Assembly: GCA_018242765.1 (NCBI GenBank)
Contig: JAFEBH010000013.1
Span: 1 to 64,000, forward strand
From: Nitrospira sp.
Lineage (GTDB): Bacteria; Nitrospirota; Nitrospiria; Nitrospirales; Nitrospiraceae
DNA length: 64,000 nt
Reading direction: 5' to 3'
Part shown: positions 1-9,091 of the stretch, piece by piece
How the letters are laid out: each line of letters starts with the position of its first letter
How positions within the stretch are numbered: the stretch's first letter is position 1
Notes under the pieces: model-generated
Databases searched by the model: none
What the model saw: the letters and a program-made list of their open reading frames with translations, nothing else
Told to the model about the DNA's origin: nothing
Made by a program: the position numbers and the translations under genes

Positions 1-191
1 CTCCATTTCAAGGGGAGCAGGATATCCGCACCCTGTAGGGCGGTTCGTAGGGCTCGAATCGTCAGGGGCGCCTTTCGCTTCCCTTCCACCGCTTTTTTCA
101 CTAGCACCAGTGTGTCTCGCCGCATCTCTGGAAACTCTTCCACTATCTTCGTGTACGGCTCCGCTCGTTTCTTCGCCACATCATAGGACAT
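1..191 (-). CDS. Partial hypothetical protein cut by the left edge
   Basis: An open minus-strand frame runs from an ATG at 191 off the left edge (63 codons visible). The visible part is charged and probably helical (starts MSYDVAKKRAEPYTKIVEEF). The same frame stays open upstream to about 300 without another ATG, so the real start may be a TTG or CTG further up, or the ORF may be a fragment. No Shine-Dalgarno is visible before the ATG. It lies downstream of and co-directional with the HD-GYP gene. I do not recognise the family. Confidence 0.35.
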   Translation of the reverse strand, partial: MSYDVAKKRAEPYTKIVEEFPEMRRDTLVLVKKAVEGKRKAPLTIRALRTALQGADILLPLKW

Positions 192-385
192 CTTGAGCGG
201 GGTCAGGAGGCGCAGGACGGTGAAGGATGTGGCGAGGAGATCACCGATCTGTTCAGGAGAGTCTTGCCGTACTGCAGCGCGAGGCCTACCAGACAGGCGA
301 TAGCGCAACGACGGTAGGGACTGGCGAGACGAGTGCTTCTCTCAAGTGTGAGGGGCTGCAAGTTGGTGGTCTTCTCGCGACTGCT

Positions 386-1582
386 TCATGTATCGATGAC
401 CGCTTCGATGGCACGAGGCTGAGGCTCATTGGGTTGGTCCGCTAGATTGACGGTGAACGGGTCTGGATAGGTCGTGCCTTCCGGCTGATGCGTGATGGTG
501 ACGATCGGCTGATGCAGTGCCTCTTGATTCAGCGTCGTCACCACGCCTTGCTCTTTTGTGTTCAGCCGCACGTGACTATGCACCGGGTAAATACCCACTA
601 ACCCAATAAATGCCGACAAGAATTGTTGATCGAGCTTGTTCTGTCGCGCTTCTTGGTAGAGCTGCTGAAATGTTCGGTGTGAAGGCAGCGGGGTGGCTCC
701 GCTAAACCCGTTCAGCAATTCATCATACCGATCGACGATCATGAGGATTCTAGTGCGGTCTGAGGTACATGCTCCCCGTGTTTCTTTCGGATAGCCGCTG
801 CCATCAAGATAGGCGTGATGGTTGGCGATCAGCTCGAGGACGGGCATCTCGATGCCGCCTGCTTGTTGTAATGTGCGTGCACCGACACGTGGGTGGGTCT
901 CAAACTCGCACTGCTGAGATGGGGAAAGGCGTCGGTCGGCATGGGCTAGGCGAAGGAGGGTGGGGTCAACTTGCAGCAGTCCGATGTCATGTAGGAGCGC
1001 GGCCGTCGCCAGTTCTTGCAGCTCCAAGGGGTTGTACTGAAATGTTTGTCCGAGGATCAGTGCCAACGTACAGGTGGTGAGGGCATGCTGACTGAGCATT
1101 GGGTCGCCGGCTCGATTCTGACTCAATGCCATGAAGATGGATGACGGGGTGAGCGTTCTGGTCACAATCGTGATTTCGTGGACTGCGTCAGCGGCCTGTT
1201 GAGGATTGACCGTTCCAGTACTGGTAATCCGTGTGAACACAGATTGAACAGAGTGAGTGAGTTGCTGTTTCGCCAGGGTGGCTTGAGCATATTCTTCATT
1301 AAGTTGGGCAAGTGTTTTGATCGGTTTTTTGTGTGGAACTGACGGTGTGTGGAGCAGGGCTGGTTGTTGGTCTGCCGTGGCTTGCGGTGGGCGAGGGGCG
1401 ATCCCACGGTCAAGATCGATCTCGACCGTCTTAACCCCGGCGCGGAGCAACTTCTCAATTTGTGCGTGGCCTTCCACTTTGAAGCAATGACGAAGGAAGG
1501 GGGACCGGTACCAGGGAAGGTCTAAGGCAGCAACGTACATTCCGATCTGCAGTTCGCTGATGGGAACGCGCGTCGTTGGCAT
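386..1582 (-). CDS. HD-GYP domain protein, probable cyclic-di-GMP phosphodiesterase
   Basis: 398 residues. The N-terminal 60 residues match the DUF3391 module that often precedes HD-GYP domains (SELQIGMYVAALDLPW region). The HD-GYP domain follows: HDIG at 198-201, then the signature HHAYLDGSGYP at 255-265, so the metal ligands and GYP motif are intact. The family hydrolyses cyclic-di-GMP to pGpG/GMP in the cytoplasm. No transmembrane segment or receiver domain is present, so the input signal is unknown. It is last in a minus-strand run after the RusA-like gene. A PilZ effector at 33.4 kb shows the same messenger is read elsewhere in the window. The start is an ATG with typical DUF3391 sequence following. 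Confidence 0.9.
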   Translation of the reverse strand: MPTTRVPISELQIGMYVAALDLPWYRSPFLRHCFKVEGHAQIEKLLRAGVKTVEIDLDRGIAPRPPQATADQQPALLHTPSVPHKKPIKTLAQLNEEYAQATLAKQQLTHSVQSVFTRITSTGTVNPQQAADAVHEITIVTRTLTPSSIFMALSQNRAGDPMLSQHALTTCTLALILGQTFQYNPLELQELATAALLHDIGLLQVDPTLLRLAHADRRLSPSQQCEFETHPRVGARTLQQAGGIEMPVLELIANHHAYLDGSGYPKETRGACTSDRTRILMIVDRYDELLNGFSGATPLPSHRTFQQLYQEARQNKLDQQFLSAFIGLVGIYPVHSHVRLNTKEQGVVTTLNQEALHQPIVTITHQPEGTTYPDPFTVNLADQPNEPQPRAIEAVIDT

Positions 1583-1680
1583 AGAAAAATGATTTCGAGA
1601 ATACTCCGATGTCGATGGCTTCTTACGCTATCGGCAGGATGTGAAGAGAACTGTAGCGGAGCGAAAGAGGAAGCTCGTTG

Positions 1681-2088
1681 TCAGCACTCGTGCGGTGAGG
1701 GGAGGAGGCAGGAAAGAGCGACTTCAATCCGGGGGTTCGTCTTGTCGACGTGCTTGTAGAGATGGGTCTCGGTGATACGATTGTCGTTGACGCCGAGACC
1801 CTCACAGACGGCGTCTTGGGCGATTTTGAGTCCTCCATCCAGATCGCGCCGCAATGACGTGGCAAAAAAGAACTGGATCGAGAGGGCGAGTGGGCCGGAT
1901 CGCAGGCGGTCTCGAAAGGCTCGTGCAGAGGGTGATTGAGCCAAGACCACCCACACCTGTTGAGCAACCTCCTCCTTATAGGCACGACCCTTGGAGGAGA
2001 GCAGTCGGCGTCCGTTTACCGTGGCATATTGATGATTGATGCTGGGGGGGACCGGTAACGTAAGCGTCAGGCTGTTGGCGGTGATCAT
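1681..2088 (-). CDS. RusA-family Holliday junction resolvase / endodeoxyribonuclease
   Basis: 135 residues from the ATG at 2088. The N-terminus (LTLTLPVPPSINHQYATVNG) is the typical RusA opening, and the acidic residues D82, D84 and D102 (RRDLDGG and GVNDNRI) match the RusA metal-binding set. RusA proteins are dimeric and cut four-way junctions; many lie in prophages, but no other phage gene is seen here. The open frame reaches back to 2277, four bases past the mraZ stop, but the extra 63 residues are low-complexity and unlike RusA, so I start at 2088. No strong ribosome site precedes either start, so translation may be coupled to mraZ. Function is by family resemblance. Confidence 0.8.
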   Translation of the reverse strand: MITANSLTLTLPVPPSINHQYATVNGRRLLSSKGRAYKEEVAQQVWVVLAQSPSARAFRDRLRSGPLALSIQFFFATSLRRDLDGGLKIAQDAVCEGLGVNDNRITETHLYKHVDKTNPRIEVALSCLLPSPHEC

Positions 2089-2281
2089 CGCGGGGTGAGG
2101 TGGAATGTGGTCGGTGGTGATGGTGTTTGATCGAATCGATGTGGCGGAATCGGCAGAGGGCTTCAGCGAGCCGGTAGAAATAAACCGGAGTCCAGCACGC
2201 GTTTTGCGACGTCGGCTTGTGTTTGAGAAAAAGGCACTGGAGGAGAATGCAATGTTCCGTCGCTGGCGTGATGGCATGAGG

Positions 2282-2722
2282 CTAGAGAAGATTCACGATC
2301 TTAGCCATGTTCTGTTCATATCGATCTTCCGTACGGGCAATATACCGACGCCAGTCGCTGGGATTCCAGAGTTCCATGCGGTGGTAGAGGCCGACCAGGA
2401 TGATCTCTTGCTCTTCATCCACCGGGACCAGCTTTCGTAACCGGCCAGGGATCAAGATCCGACCGGTCTTATCGATCTCTGATGAGCCGGCCTCTGAGAC
2501 GATAAAGTGCATGAACAGTCGGCTCTGGTCTTCATCCAACGACGACTTCGTTCGCTCCAGGACCTTCCCCCATTCTTTCATCGAATAGATCAGGAGCGAT
2601 TGCTCAGGGCCTTTCAAGAACATCACCGACTGGCCCTCGGCTTCAATCTGCTCGCGGATTGGAGAGGGGACGATAAACCTCCCTTTTTCATCCACTTTGC
2701 AAAGATATTCGCCGGCGAACAT
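2282..2722 (-). CDS. mraZ: MraZ transcriptional regulator
   Basis: 146 residues, the usual MraZ length, opening MFAGEYLCKVDEKGRFIVPS. Two SpoVT-AbrB-like swapped-hairpin units lie at about 5-50 and 76-120 (SSEIDKTGRILIPGRLRK). MraZ forms ring-shaped oligomers that bind direct repeats and normally controls the division and cell-wall cluster beginning mraZ-rsmH-ftsL. None of those partners follows here: the next gene is RusA-like, and an excisionase-type HTH gene lies 14 bases upstream. A ribosome site (AGGGG) precedes the ATG. The identity is clear; the target in this context is not. Confidence 0.92.
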   Translation of the reverse strand: MFAGEYLCKVDEKGRFIVPSPIREQIEAEGQSVMFLKGPEQSLLIYSMKEWGKVLERTKSSLDEDQSRLFMHFIVSEAGSSEIDKTGRILIPGRLRKLVPVDEEQEIILVGLYHRMELWNPSDWRRYIARTEDRYEQNMAKIVNLL

Positions 2723-2736
2723 CGTACCCCTCTAGC

Positions 2737-2937
2737 TTAGGAATTGACGGAAGGTCTGATTCCGCCGTCTCGGATCCATTGTTCAAGATCCATACGAATG
2801 AATCGCCATTCGTTACCGAGCTTGAACGCAGGGATCTGCCCGCTCCGAAGATACCGATAGAGTGTCGGCTGTGTCATCTTGAGGAAGCGGCAGGTATCTT
2901 CAGCTGTCATCAGCTCGTTCTTGGGAATCTTGGCCAT
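2737..2937 (-). CDS. Excisionase/MerR-type helix-turn-helix protein
   Basis: 66 residues, almost entirely one HTH_17-type winged helix: MTAEDTCRFLKMTQPTLYRYL, then a wing ending with the hallmark FKLGNEWRFIRMDLEQWI. Such proteins include phage excisionases and small site-specific DNA binders. The start is the ATG at 2937; GTG at 2940 directly precedes it. GAGGTGA lies at the right spacing. It sits 14 bases before mraZ on the same strand, so the two DNA-binding proteins are probably co-transcribed. No integrase or attachment site is seen, so a chromosomal regulator is more likely than a true excisionase. Confidence 0.8.
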   Translation of the reverse strand: MAKIPKNELMTAEDTCRFLKMTQPTLYRYLRSGQIPAFKLGNEWRFIRMDLEQWIRDGGIRPSVNS

Positions 2938-3035
2938 CACTTCACCTCGTCCCAGAGCTCACAGCCTTCCTCTAGTATGAAGGTATTCTAGATGCCGGTA
3001 GAAGAAAGTCAAGTGAAAATATATGACGGGACAGG

Positions 3036-3377
3036 TCAGAGGTCGTCGGTAGGGGAACCTGCTGTGTCGTCTCCGCTCGGTTCGTCCAGCATGGCTTCGA
3101 CGTCGCTGACGTCTTCACCCAACTCCTGTCCCATTTTCTTCATGAGCCGGGCGACGCTGCGAGGCTCTGATTCATCTAGTCCGCCGAGGGTGGCGGGATC
3201 GGCAAGGGATTCGAGCCTGGCCTCCTCTGATTTGGGAGCGGAGAATCGGGAGAGCAGGCGGTCCATCTTCGAACTGCCACAATGCCGACACAGCGCCGGA
3301 TCGTTTCGATGGGGGGTCAATGTCAGGATTGCATTGCGTCTGTTGCATGCTCGGCAGAGGTACTCATAGATCGGCAT
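3036..3377 (-). CDS. FmdB-family zinc ribbon protein
   Basis: 113 residues. The N-terminal 50 residues are the FmdB/CxxC_CXXC zinc ribbon: MPIYEYLCRAC, then LCRHCG, giving CxxC...CxxC. The rest is acidic and probably disordered (PSGDDTAGSPTDDL at the end), as in many members. FmdB was named as a putative regulator of formamidase; the true role of the family is not established. It begins 12 bases after the comF stop and is likely co-transcribed with it. Confidence 0.82.
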   Translation of the reverse strand: MPIYEYLCRACNRRNAILTLTPHRNDPALCRHCGSSKMDRLLSRFSAPKSEEARLESLADPATLGGLDESEPRSVARLMKKMGQELGEDVSDVEAMLDEPSGDDTAGSPTDDL

Positions 3378-3389
3378 GACGGTGCCCTT

Positions 3390-4193
3390 TCAATGACTGA
3401 ACAATGGATAGGGAGCTTGAGATTGCGTACGGTCAGGGATCAGATTCTGATCGATGGTTCGTGCTAAGGTGATGACAAAGACGTCGGCCGAGCCGGATCG
3501 GCGCAGGGTCTTGGCACATTCATTGACGGTTGTGCCGGTGGTAAAGACATCGTCAATGAGGAGAATACGTTTGTGCATGAGTTGAGCAGGATGCCGTACG
3601 ACAAATGCGTGACGTAGATTTTTGAGCCGGCTTTTACGAGAGAGGGACGTCTGGGGTGGCGTGGAAGTGGTACGGACCAGATTGGAATAGGAGAGGGAAA
3701 TATTCAGGTGCCGTCCGATCTGGTCTGCGAGCAGCAGTGCCTGGTTGAATTCCCGCTGGCAGAGCCGTTCGTGGTGTAAGGGTACTGGGATGATCAGGTC
3801 GATGGCATCCAGTCGGGGAAGTGAGTTGATCATCAGCTTGGCGAGGGGTGTCGCCAAGGACACTTTCCCCTCGTACTTCAAGAGTCGGATCGCGTCTTGG
3901 AGTGGAGGGGTATAGGGATACAGCGTCCAGGCTCGTGTATAGGAGGGTGGATGTTGGGTGCAGGGAGGGCAGACATGTCGGGGACTGTAGGTGGTGGCCA
4001 CCGGCGAAACAAACGGTCGATCACATCGGGCGCATCGAGCTGGGGGCATTGGCCGAAGCGTGCTCCAGCAGTTGGTACAAAAATGGGGCATGAGGTCATC
4101 GCTCAACGAGCACCCACACACCACACACTGAATGGGGAAGAAAAATCGTGTGGCACGGCGTAGGAACTGTGGGACCAGAGAAAAAACGGCCAT
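3390..4193 (-). CDS. comF: ComF family phosphoribosyltransferase-like protein
   Basis: 267 residues. The N-terminal zinc-binding region has several CxxC pairs (CVVCGCSL, CTNC, CARC, CPPC), then a type I PRTase domain with the PRPP-binding loop ILLIDDVFTTGTTVNE near 215-230. ComF is needed for DNA uptake in naturally competent bacteria, and the family is widespread outside them; its biochemical role is still debated. It is first in the minus-strand run. CinA, another competence-named protein, is at 20.3 kb. No com pilus genes are in the window, so competence itself is not shown. Confidence 0.9.
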   Translation of the reverse strand: MAVFSLVPQFLRRATRFFFPIQCVVCGCSLSDDLMPHFCTNCWSTLRPMPPARCARCDRPFVSPVATTYSPRHVCPPCTQHPPSYTRAWTLYPYTPPLQDAIRLLKYEGKVSLATPLAKLMINSLPRLDAIDLIIPVPLHHERLCQREFNQALLLADQIGRHLNISLSYSNLVRTTSTPPQTSLSRKSRLKNLRHAFVVRHPAQLMHKRILLIDDVFTTGTTVNECAKTLRRSGSADVFVITLARTIDQNLIPDRTQSQAPYPLFSH

Positions 4194-4339
4194 GGCAGAC
4201 AGAGATGAATCCTTACTCTGGTTTCATTATGGCGAAGTGATGGGCTCTGTCAAGGTTGTCCTGCTCTGAAGGGTTGTGTTATTAGGAGTACACGTTTTAG
4301 GGGATCTCGTCCTGGGCTTTTCCAAGGTGGGCGGAGCCG

Positions 4340-5041
4340 ATGGTCACGATCAGGCAGCTGTCGAAGACATATTCTCGTGGTGATGCTATGGTGACGGCGT
4401 TGCACGAGGTGGATCTTGAGATTCGGGAGGGTGAATTCTGTGCGTTTGTCGGTCCGAGCGGGTGCGGGAAAAGCACGCTCCTGAATCTTGTGGCTGGGCT
4501 GGATCACCCGACTTCGGGGGACATTGTGATCGATGGACGGTCCACGAGGACGCTGAACAGCCAAGACTGGACAACCATGCGGCGAGACACAATCGGAATC
4601 GTGTTTCAGGCCTTCCATCTTGTTCATGGGCTGACGGCTGAGGAGAATGTCGCACTGCCGTTAATGTTGCGGGGAGAACCGAGACGTGATATTGCCGCGC
4701 GAGTCGATGAATTGTTGCAACGGGTCGGTATGAGCCATCGTCGGGGCCATCGCCCGGGTGAACTCTCGGGCGGAGAGCAGCAGCGAGTGGCGATTGCGCG
4801 GGCATTAGCCCACCGGCCACGACTTCTCTTGGCCGATGAACCGACCGGCAATGTGGATTCGCATCAAGGGGCAGAGATCATGGCGCTGATACGGGGGCTC
4901 GCACAGTCAGGAGGGCAGACGGTGCTGTTGGTGACCCATAGTCCACAGGCGGCTTTGGCGGCTGACTATACCTGGGCAATGTGTGACGGCAGGTTGGTGT
5001 CACGCACCGCCTCTTCTGCTCAATCGGTGCTGCCATCATGA
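4340..5041 (+). CDS. ABC transporter ATP-binding protein, LolD/MacB type
   Basis: 233 residues, complete ABC ATPase: Walker [14 protein letters not shown] (about 39-51), Q-loop, signature [15 protein letters not shown], Walker [13 protein letters not shown], then the H-loop. The sequence is of the LolD/MacB/FtsE class that works with FtsX-type permeases, which move lipoproteins or other envelope substrates. The likely partner is the large permease at 6409-9024. The two are separated by pyrD and a convergent LuxR-type gene, an unusual split. Its stop overlaps the pyrD start (ATGA). Confidence 0.9.
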   Translation: MVTIRQLSKTYSRGDAMVTALHEVDLEIREGEFCAFVGPSGCGKSTLLNLVAGLDHPTSGDIVIDGRSTRTLNSQDWTTMRRDTIGIVFQAFHLVHGLTAEENVALPLMLRGEPRRDIAARVDELLQRVGMSHRRGHRPGELSGGEQQRVAIARALAHRPRLLLADEPTGNVDSHQGAEIMALIRGLAQSGGQTVLLVTHSPQAALAADYTWAMCDGRLVSRTASSAQSVLPS

Positions 5042-5964
5042 ATTTTTCCACGACGATCGCGGGGGTGACGTTTCCCAGTTGTTTTATGAACGCAGCTGGT
5101 GCGCTCTGTGTCACGAGAGAAGAGCTGGAGGCGCTAGGACGGTCCGTCGCAGGGGCGATCGTCACCAAGTCGATGACGATCGAGGCGCGTATTGGGAATC
5201 CGGAGCCTCGGTATTATGGATTTTCTGACGGCTCCATCAATTCAATGGGCCTGCCTAATCTGGGTTATCGGGCGTATGCCGAGTTGATTCCGCAACTCAA
5301 GCGATTTGGTAAGCCCGTCATCGCCAGTGTGGCCGGACTGACCGAGGAAGATTTTCCGACGATTGCCGAAACGATTAATGCGGCACAGCCGGATCTTATC
5401 GAAGTGAACTTGTCTTGTCCTAACATCCCCGGTAAGCCTCAGATTGGGTATGATGCGGACGCTTCAGAACGGGTACTCAAGAAGGTACGTCCGAAGATCA
5501 CGGTTCCTATGGGAGTCAAGCTCCCCCCCTACTTTGACCCAGCCCATCATCAGGTGATGGGGACTATGCTAGGGCGATGTGGAATTGACTTTCTGAATCT
5601 GATCAATTCAGTCGGCAATGGACTGGTGGTTGATTCGGAACGGGAGACGGTCGTGATCAAGCCGAAAGGTGGATTTGGCGGGTTGGGCGGGCGACTCATC
5701 AAGCCTGTGGCCTTGGCGAACGTCCGTGCCTTCTATAAGTTTTTTGGAGGAAAGATGCCCATCATCGGCACGGGTGGTGTGATGGGTGGCGGTGATGCCT
5801 TTGAACACATTCTCTGTGGTGCATCGGCGATTCAGGTTGGGACGGTGCTCGTAGAGGAGGGGTTGGAGGTCTTCCCTCGTTTAGAGGCAGAACTCGGGGC
5901 GGTGTTAGCTCGACAGGGATACCGATCGATTCAAGATTGCCGCGGACGCCTCAAGGAACTTTAG
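5038..5964 (+). CDS. pyrD: Class 1A dihydroorotate dehydrogenase (fumarate-type)
   Basis: 308 residues. It oxidises dihydroorotate to orotate in pyrimidine synthesis. The active-site loop NLSCPNIPGKPQIGYD carries the catalytic-base Cys (C127), as in the soluble class 1A enzymes typified by Lactococcus PyrDA; class 2 enzymes use Ser. Further matches are VIKPKGGFGGLGG and ALANVRAFY near 200-230, and the FMN phosphate site IIGTGGVMGGGDAFEH. Class 1A members use fumarate as acceptor. No pyrK-like electron-transfer subunit is adjacent, which fits 1A rather than 1B. The start overlaps the ABC ATPase stop by four bases. Confidence 0.88.
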   Translation: MNFSTTIAGVTFPSCFMNAAGALCVTREELEALGRSVAGAIVTKSMTIEARIGNPEPRYYGFSDGSINSMGLPNLGYRAYAELIPQLKRFGKPVIASVAGLTEEDFPTIAETINAAQPDLIEVNLSCPNIPGKPQIGYDADASERVLKKVRPKITVPMGVKLPPYFDPAHHQVMGTMLGRCGIDFLNLINSVGNGLVVDSERETVVIKPKGGFGGLGGRLIKPVALANVRAFYKFFGGKMPIIGTGGVMGGGDAFEHILCGASAIQVGTVLVEEGLEVFPRLEAELGAVLARQGYRSIQDCRGRLKEL

Positions 5965-5966
5965 GT

Positions 5967-6254
5967 TCATTTGGTGCCGAAATTGCGAGGCAAGAGATTT
6001 TGCTGCAAAGCTTGGCGTAGCAGCTGGGCCACGTTTCGAACGTTGAGCCGACGCATCAAGTTGAAGCGATGAACCTCAACCGTCCTCACGCTGATTCCCA
6101 ATGATCCGGCGATTTCGCGGTTGGTATGGCCAAGCGCGACGAGTCGCAAGATTTCACGTTGCCTGGGTGTGATGGACACCGAGGACTTGGGGTGGCGGGT
6201 GGTTGGTGTGAGATGTCTTGTCGCTTTTTTTGTCTTCGTAGAGTGTCTTGCCAT
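5967..6254 (-). CDS. Small LuxR/GerE-type helix-turn-helix regulator
   Basis: 95 residues: a basic N-terminal tail of about 25 residues, then a complete GerE-type HTH (SITPRQREILRLVALGHTNR, then SVRTVEVHRFNLMRRL). No receiver or ligand-binding domain is present, so it is a stand-alone DNA binder. A strong ribosome site (AGAAGGAG) precedes the ATG. It is convergent with pyrD (two bases between stops) and divergent from the permease gene, sharing the 6255-6408 region, which makes the permease a plausible target. Target and signal are inferred only from position. Confidence 0.85.
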   Translation of the reverse strand: MARHSTKTKKATRHLTPTTRHPKSSVSITPRQREILRLVALGHTNREIAGSLGISVRTVEVHRFNLMRRLNVRNVAQLLRQALQQNLLPRNFGTK

Positions 6255-6408
6255 TGGGGCTCCTTCTGTATAAGTACGCGTCAGTCTAGCAAACGGTCTT
6301 TATCATGTAAACGAAACTCACGAAATTCGCAGAGAGAGGTTGGGACTGCCAGTTTCGGTTGGTCAGTTCCCAGTGCCTGTCCCCCGCTGTTTTTCTTCAT
6401 CTACCTTC

Positions 6409-9024
6409 ATGCTGTCCTTCATTAAAGTCGTTTTTCTCATCCTGATCTCGCACCTGCGACAATGGCCTTTGCGGACCGTACTGACGATCGGTGGTGTGGC
6501 TCTTGGAGTATCGGCGTCGGTCGCCGTTCGTACGGCCAATGTGGATGTATTGCGTTCATTCGAGCAAACGGTATTGACCGTCGCCGGCCCTACCACTTTG
6601 GAAGTGTCAGGAGGCGAGGCGGGGCTTGATGAGCAACTCATGACACGACTGCGTGCCGTGCCCGGCGTGACTTCGGTGTCCCCCGTGATCATTCAAACAG
6701 CCGTTCAGATGAAAGACAATCAACCTGGCCAGGCAACACAAGTGCTTGGTCTGGATCTGTTGGCTGAATTCAATACTCGGGGATTTCGCGTGAGTCAGCC
6801 GACGACGGAACGCCAGATGCTGGAGATGATCCACCCGCGCTCGGTGTTTGTGGGGGACAAGCTGGCGACCGACTGGAAGGTATCGGTCGGGGATGAGGTT
6901 CAGCTTCTTATCGGGACCGCTCGCTGTCGCTGTCGAGTTGCGGGAATCCTTCACGGCGAATCGGATCGGAGTTCGTCTTGGGAACGCCTGGCGGTCATGG
7001 ATATCGCTGCCGCTCAAGTGACCTTCGGCATGGTCGGTCTGGTCGATCGGATCGACGTAGTGACCGCTCCAAGTCTATCCGTCGAGGAGGTGGCGGATAA
7101 GGTGCGAGCTGTCCTGCCTCCGCACGTGACGGTGGAGCGGCCTACAAGCCGGACAAGTCAGGTTGAGCAAATGATCCGCGCCTTCCGTCTGAATCTCACG
7201 GTGCTCAGTTGGGTCGGCCTGTTGGTCGGGATGTTCTTAATCTACAACACCATGGCCTTTGCTGTTGCGCAGAGACGACGGGAGATCGGCATCTATCGAG
7301 CTGTGGGGATGACTCAGGGACGGGTGGCCGTTCTGTTTCTTATTGAAGCGGGGCTGTTCGGTCTTGTCGGAGGTCTCGTCGGAAGTGTGGCAGGAATGGT
7401 GTTGGCGCAACAGCTGATCGCGCTGTTGAGTCGAACGATCTCGGATCTCTATGTTCCGGTGAGTGTCGGTGGAGAGGAATCTTTTTGGACTGGGCCATGG
7501 CTCACGATGGGTTTGGAAGGCGTCCTTATTGGTTGCGTGGTGTCCATGATTGGAGCTATTGGGCCCAGTGTGGATGCCAGCCGGACGGCGACGGTTCGTG
7601 CCCTTGCTCCAGGAGATTACGAGGCGAGTCAGCAGTTGCGAGTGGGCCGTCTCGCTGTCATGGGATGCGTATTGCTTGGCGTGGCAGGACTCCTCAGTTG
7701 GCCAGGGCCGATTCAGGGGGTTCCGGTCTTGGGTTACATCGCGACGCTCTGTCTCTTAGCTGGGTTGGCGTGTGTCGCACCGTTGTGTGTGACGAGGGGG
7801 GGAGATCATCGTCGACCAATCGGTTCGACAGCCGGCTTGCATGGGGTGATGAGATCGATTGCAGTCGAGCATGCGTCCAGAAACCCAGGTCGAAACGGCG
7901 TCACCGTCTCAGCGTTCATGGTGGGGTTGGCAATCATGATCGGGGTATTGGTCATGGTTCGTAGCTTTCGACATACCGTGGAAGTCTGGGTCGCCGATAC
8001 GGTTCTGGCTGATGTGGTTGTGGCACCGTCACTCTGGTTACGTGGCACGGAGATCGGCACTATCGGACGAAGTCTGCCGCAGTCATGGACGGCCACTCTG
8101 TCCTCGATCCCTGAGGTGGCGGCAGTCGATACCTACCGCGATGTGCGGATGACGGTGAACGGCCACCGCGTGGCGGTCGTCTCCCGGGATCTGCGCCTAC
8201 ATGCCCAGTGGAGCCAGTATCTGGTTCGAAGCGGGGATTCATCGGCGCATCTCAATCGAGCAGCTGAGATCGGTGGTCTGCTCGTTTCAGAAGTGTTGGC
8301 CAACCGGTTAGGCGTGCAGGAAGGGTCCACCCTTGAAATCATGACGCCGGGTGGTGTGAGGCAGTTTCCCATCGTGGCGGTGTTTTATGACTATTCAACG
8401 GACGGGGGCAAACTCCTCATGGATCGAGCCCTCTATCAGTCGCTGTGGCACGACGAGTTAGTGACCGTCTTCCCTGTGTATTTGCGCGAGCGGGCTAGTC
8501 TGGATCGTGTGCGAACTCAGATCATTGAACAATTGAGCGTCGCGACCAACGGCGGACTTCCGCCATTGGTTATCAGTAATACGGAGCTGCGGAAAGAAAT
8601 CCTTGAGATTTTTGATCGGACATTTCTGCTGACCTACGTCTTAGAGACCATCGCCGTTATCATTGCCATGTTGGGAATCGTGAACACCCTCATCACCTCC
8701 GTACTGGAACGACGCCGAGAGTTCGCCACCCTCCGGGCCATTGGTGGCAGCTCGGCGCAGATCCGGCAACTGGTACTCTGGGAAGCCATCTACCTGGGTG
8801 CGATAGGAATCGCGCTGGGACTCATTGGGGGGGGGCTGCTGTCGCTGTTGCTGATCAAAGTGATCAACAGGCAATCATTCGGATGGACTATTCAGATGAT
8901 TGTTCCAATCGGCTCACTCCTCCAGGCTGTGGCGCTTGCCGTATTAGCCACATTAGTGGCTGGGTATTTTCCAGCTCGATGGGCTGCACGGCAACCGGTC
9001 GTTGAGGGATTGAGAGATGAATAG
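6409..9024 (+). CDS. FtsX-family ABC transporter permease (fused two-unit type)
   Basis: 871 residues from the ATG at 6409, which is followed at once by the first membrane segment; an upstream in-frame start at 6340 would add an unlikely 23-residue Pro-rich leader. Architecture: one N-terminal helix, a periplasmic MacB-like region, an FtsX core near 285-420 (YNTMAFAVAQRRREIGIYRA), further helices, a second periplasmic region, and a second FtsX core near 760-870 (NTLITSVLERRREFATLRAI). Duplicated LolC/E-like permeases of this kind move lipoproteins, lipids or export substrates. The ATPase at 4340-5041 is the obvious partner. Substrate unknown. Confidence 0.88.
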   Translation: MLSFIKVVFLILISHLRQWPLRTVLTIGGVALGVSASVAVRTANVDVLRSFEQTVLTVAGPTTLEVSGGEAGLDEQLMTRLRAVPGVTSVSPVIIQTAVQMKDNQPGQATQVLGLDLLAEFNTRGFRVSQPTTERQMLEMIHPRSVFVGDKLATDWKVSVGDEVQLLIGTARCRCRVAGILHGESDRSSSWERLAVMDIAAAQVTFGMVGLVDRIDVVTAPSLSVEEVADKVRAVLPPHVTVERPTSRTSQVEQMIRAFRLNLTVLSWVGLLVGMFLIYNTMAFAVAQRRREIGIYRAVGMTQGRVAVLFLIEAGLFGLVGGLVGSVAGMVLAQQLIALLSRTISDLYVPVSVGGEESFWTGPWLTMGLEGVLIGCVVSMIGAIGPSVDASRTATVRALAPGDYEASQQLRVGRLAVMGCVLLGVAGLLSWPGPIQGVPVLGYIATLCLLAGLACVAPLCVTRGGDHRRPIGSTAGLHGVMRSIAVEHASRNPGRNGVTVSAFMVGLAIMIGVLVMVRSFRHTVEVWVADTVLADVVVAPSLWLRGTEIGTIGRSLPQSWTATLSSIPEVAAVDTYRDVRMTVNGHRVAVVSRDLRLHAQWSQYLVRSGDSSAHLNRAAEIGGLLVSEVLANRLGVQEGSTLEIMTPGGVRQFPIVAVFYDYSTDGGKLLMDRALYQSLWHDELVTVFPVYLRERASLDRVRTQIIEQLSVATNGGLPPLVISNTELRKEILEIFDRTFLLTYVLETIAVIIAMLGIVNTLITSVLERRREFATLRAIGGSSAQIRQLVLWEAIYLGAIGIALGLIGGGLLSLLLIKVINRQSFGWTIQMIVPIGSLLQAVALAVLATLVAGYFPARWAARQPVVEGLRDE

Positions 9025-9091
9025 TACTTGTGATGGGCGAGGTCACGGTCATCGAGTGAGCGAAATATTTACATGAGGTATACGAAATTAT

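Noticed and set aside
227..445. Plus-strand 72-residue frame
   Set aside because: Overlaps the HD-GYP stop and the left-edge frame on the opposite strand; no ribosome site and irregular composition.
1681..2277. Longer RusA-like protein from 2277
   Set aside because: The 63 extra residues are low-complexity and not part of the RusA fold, and no ribosome site is seen.
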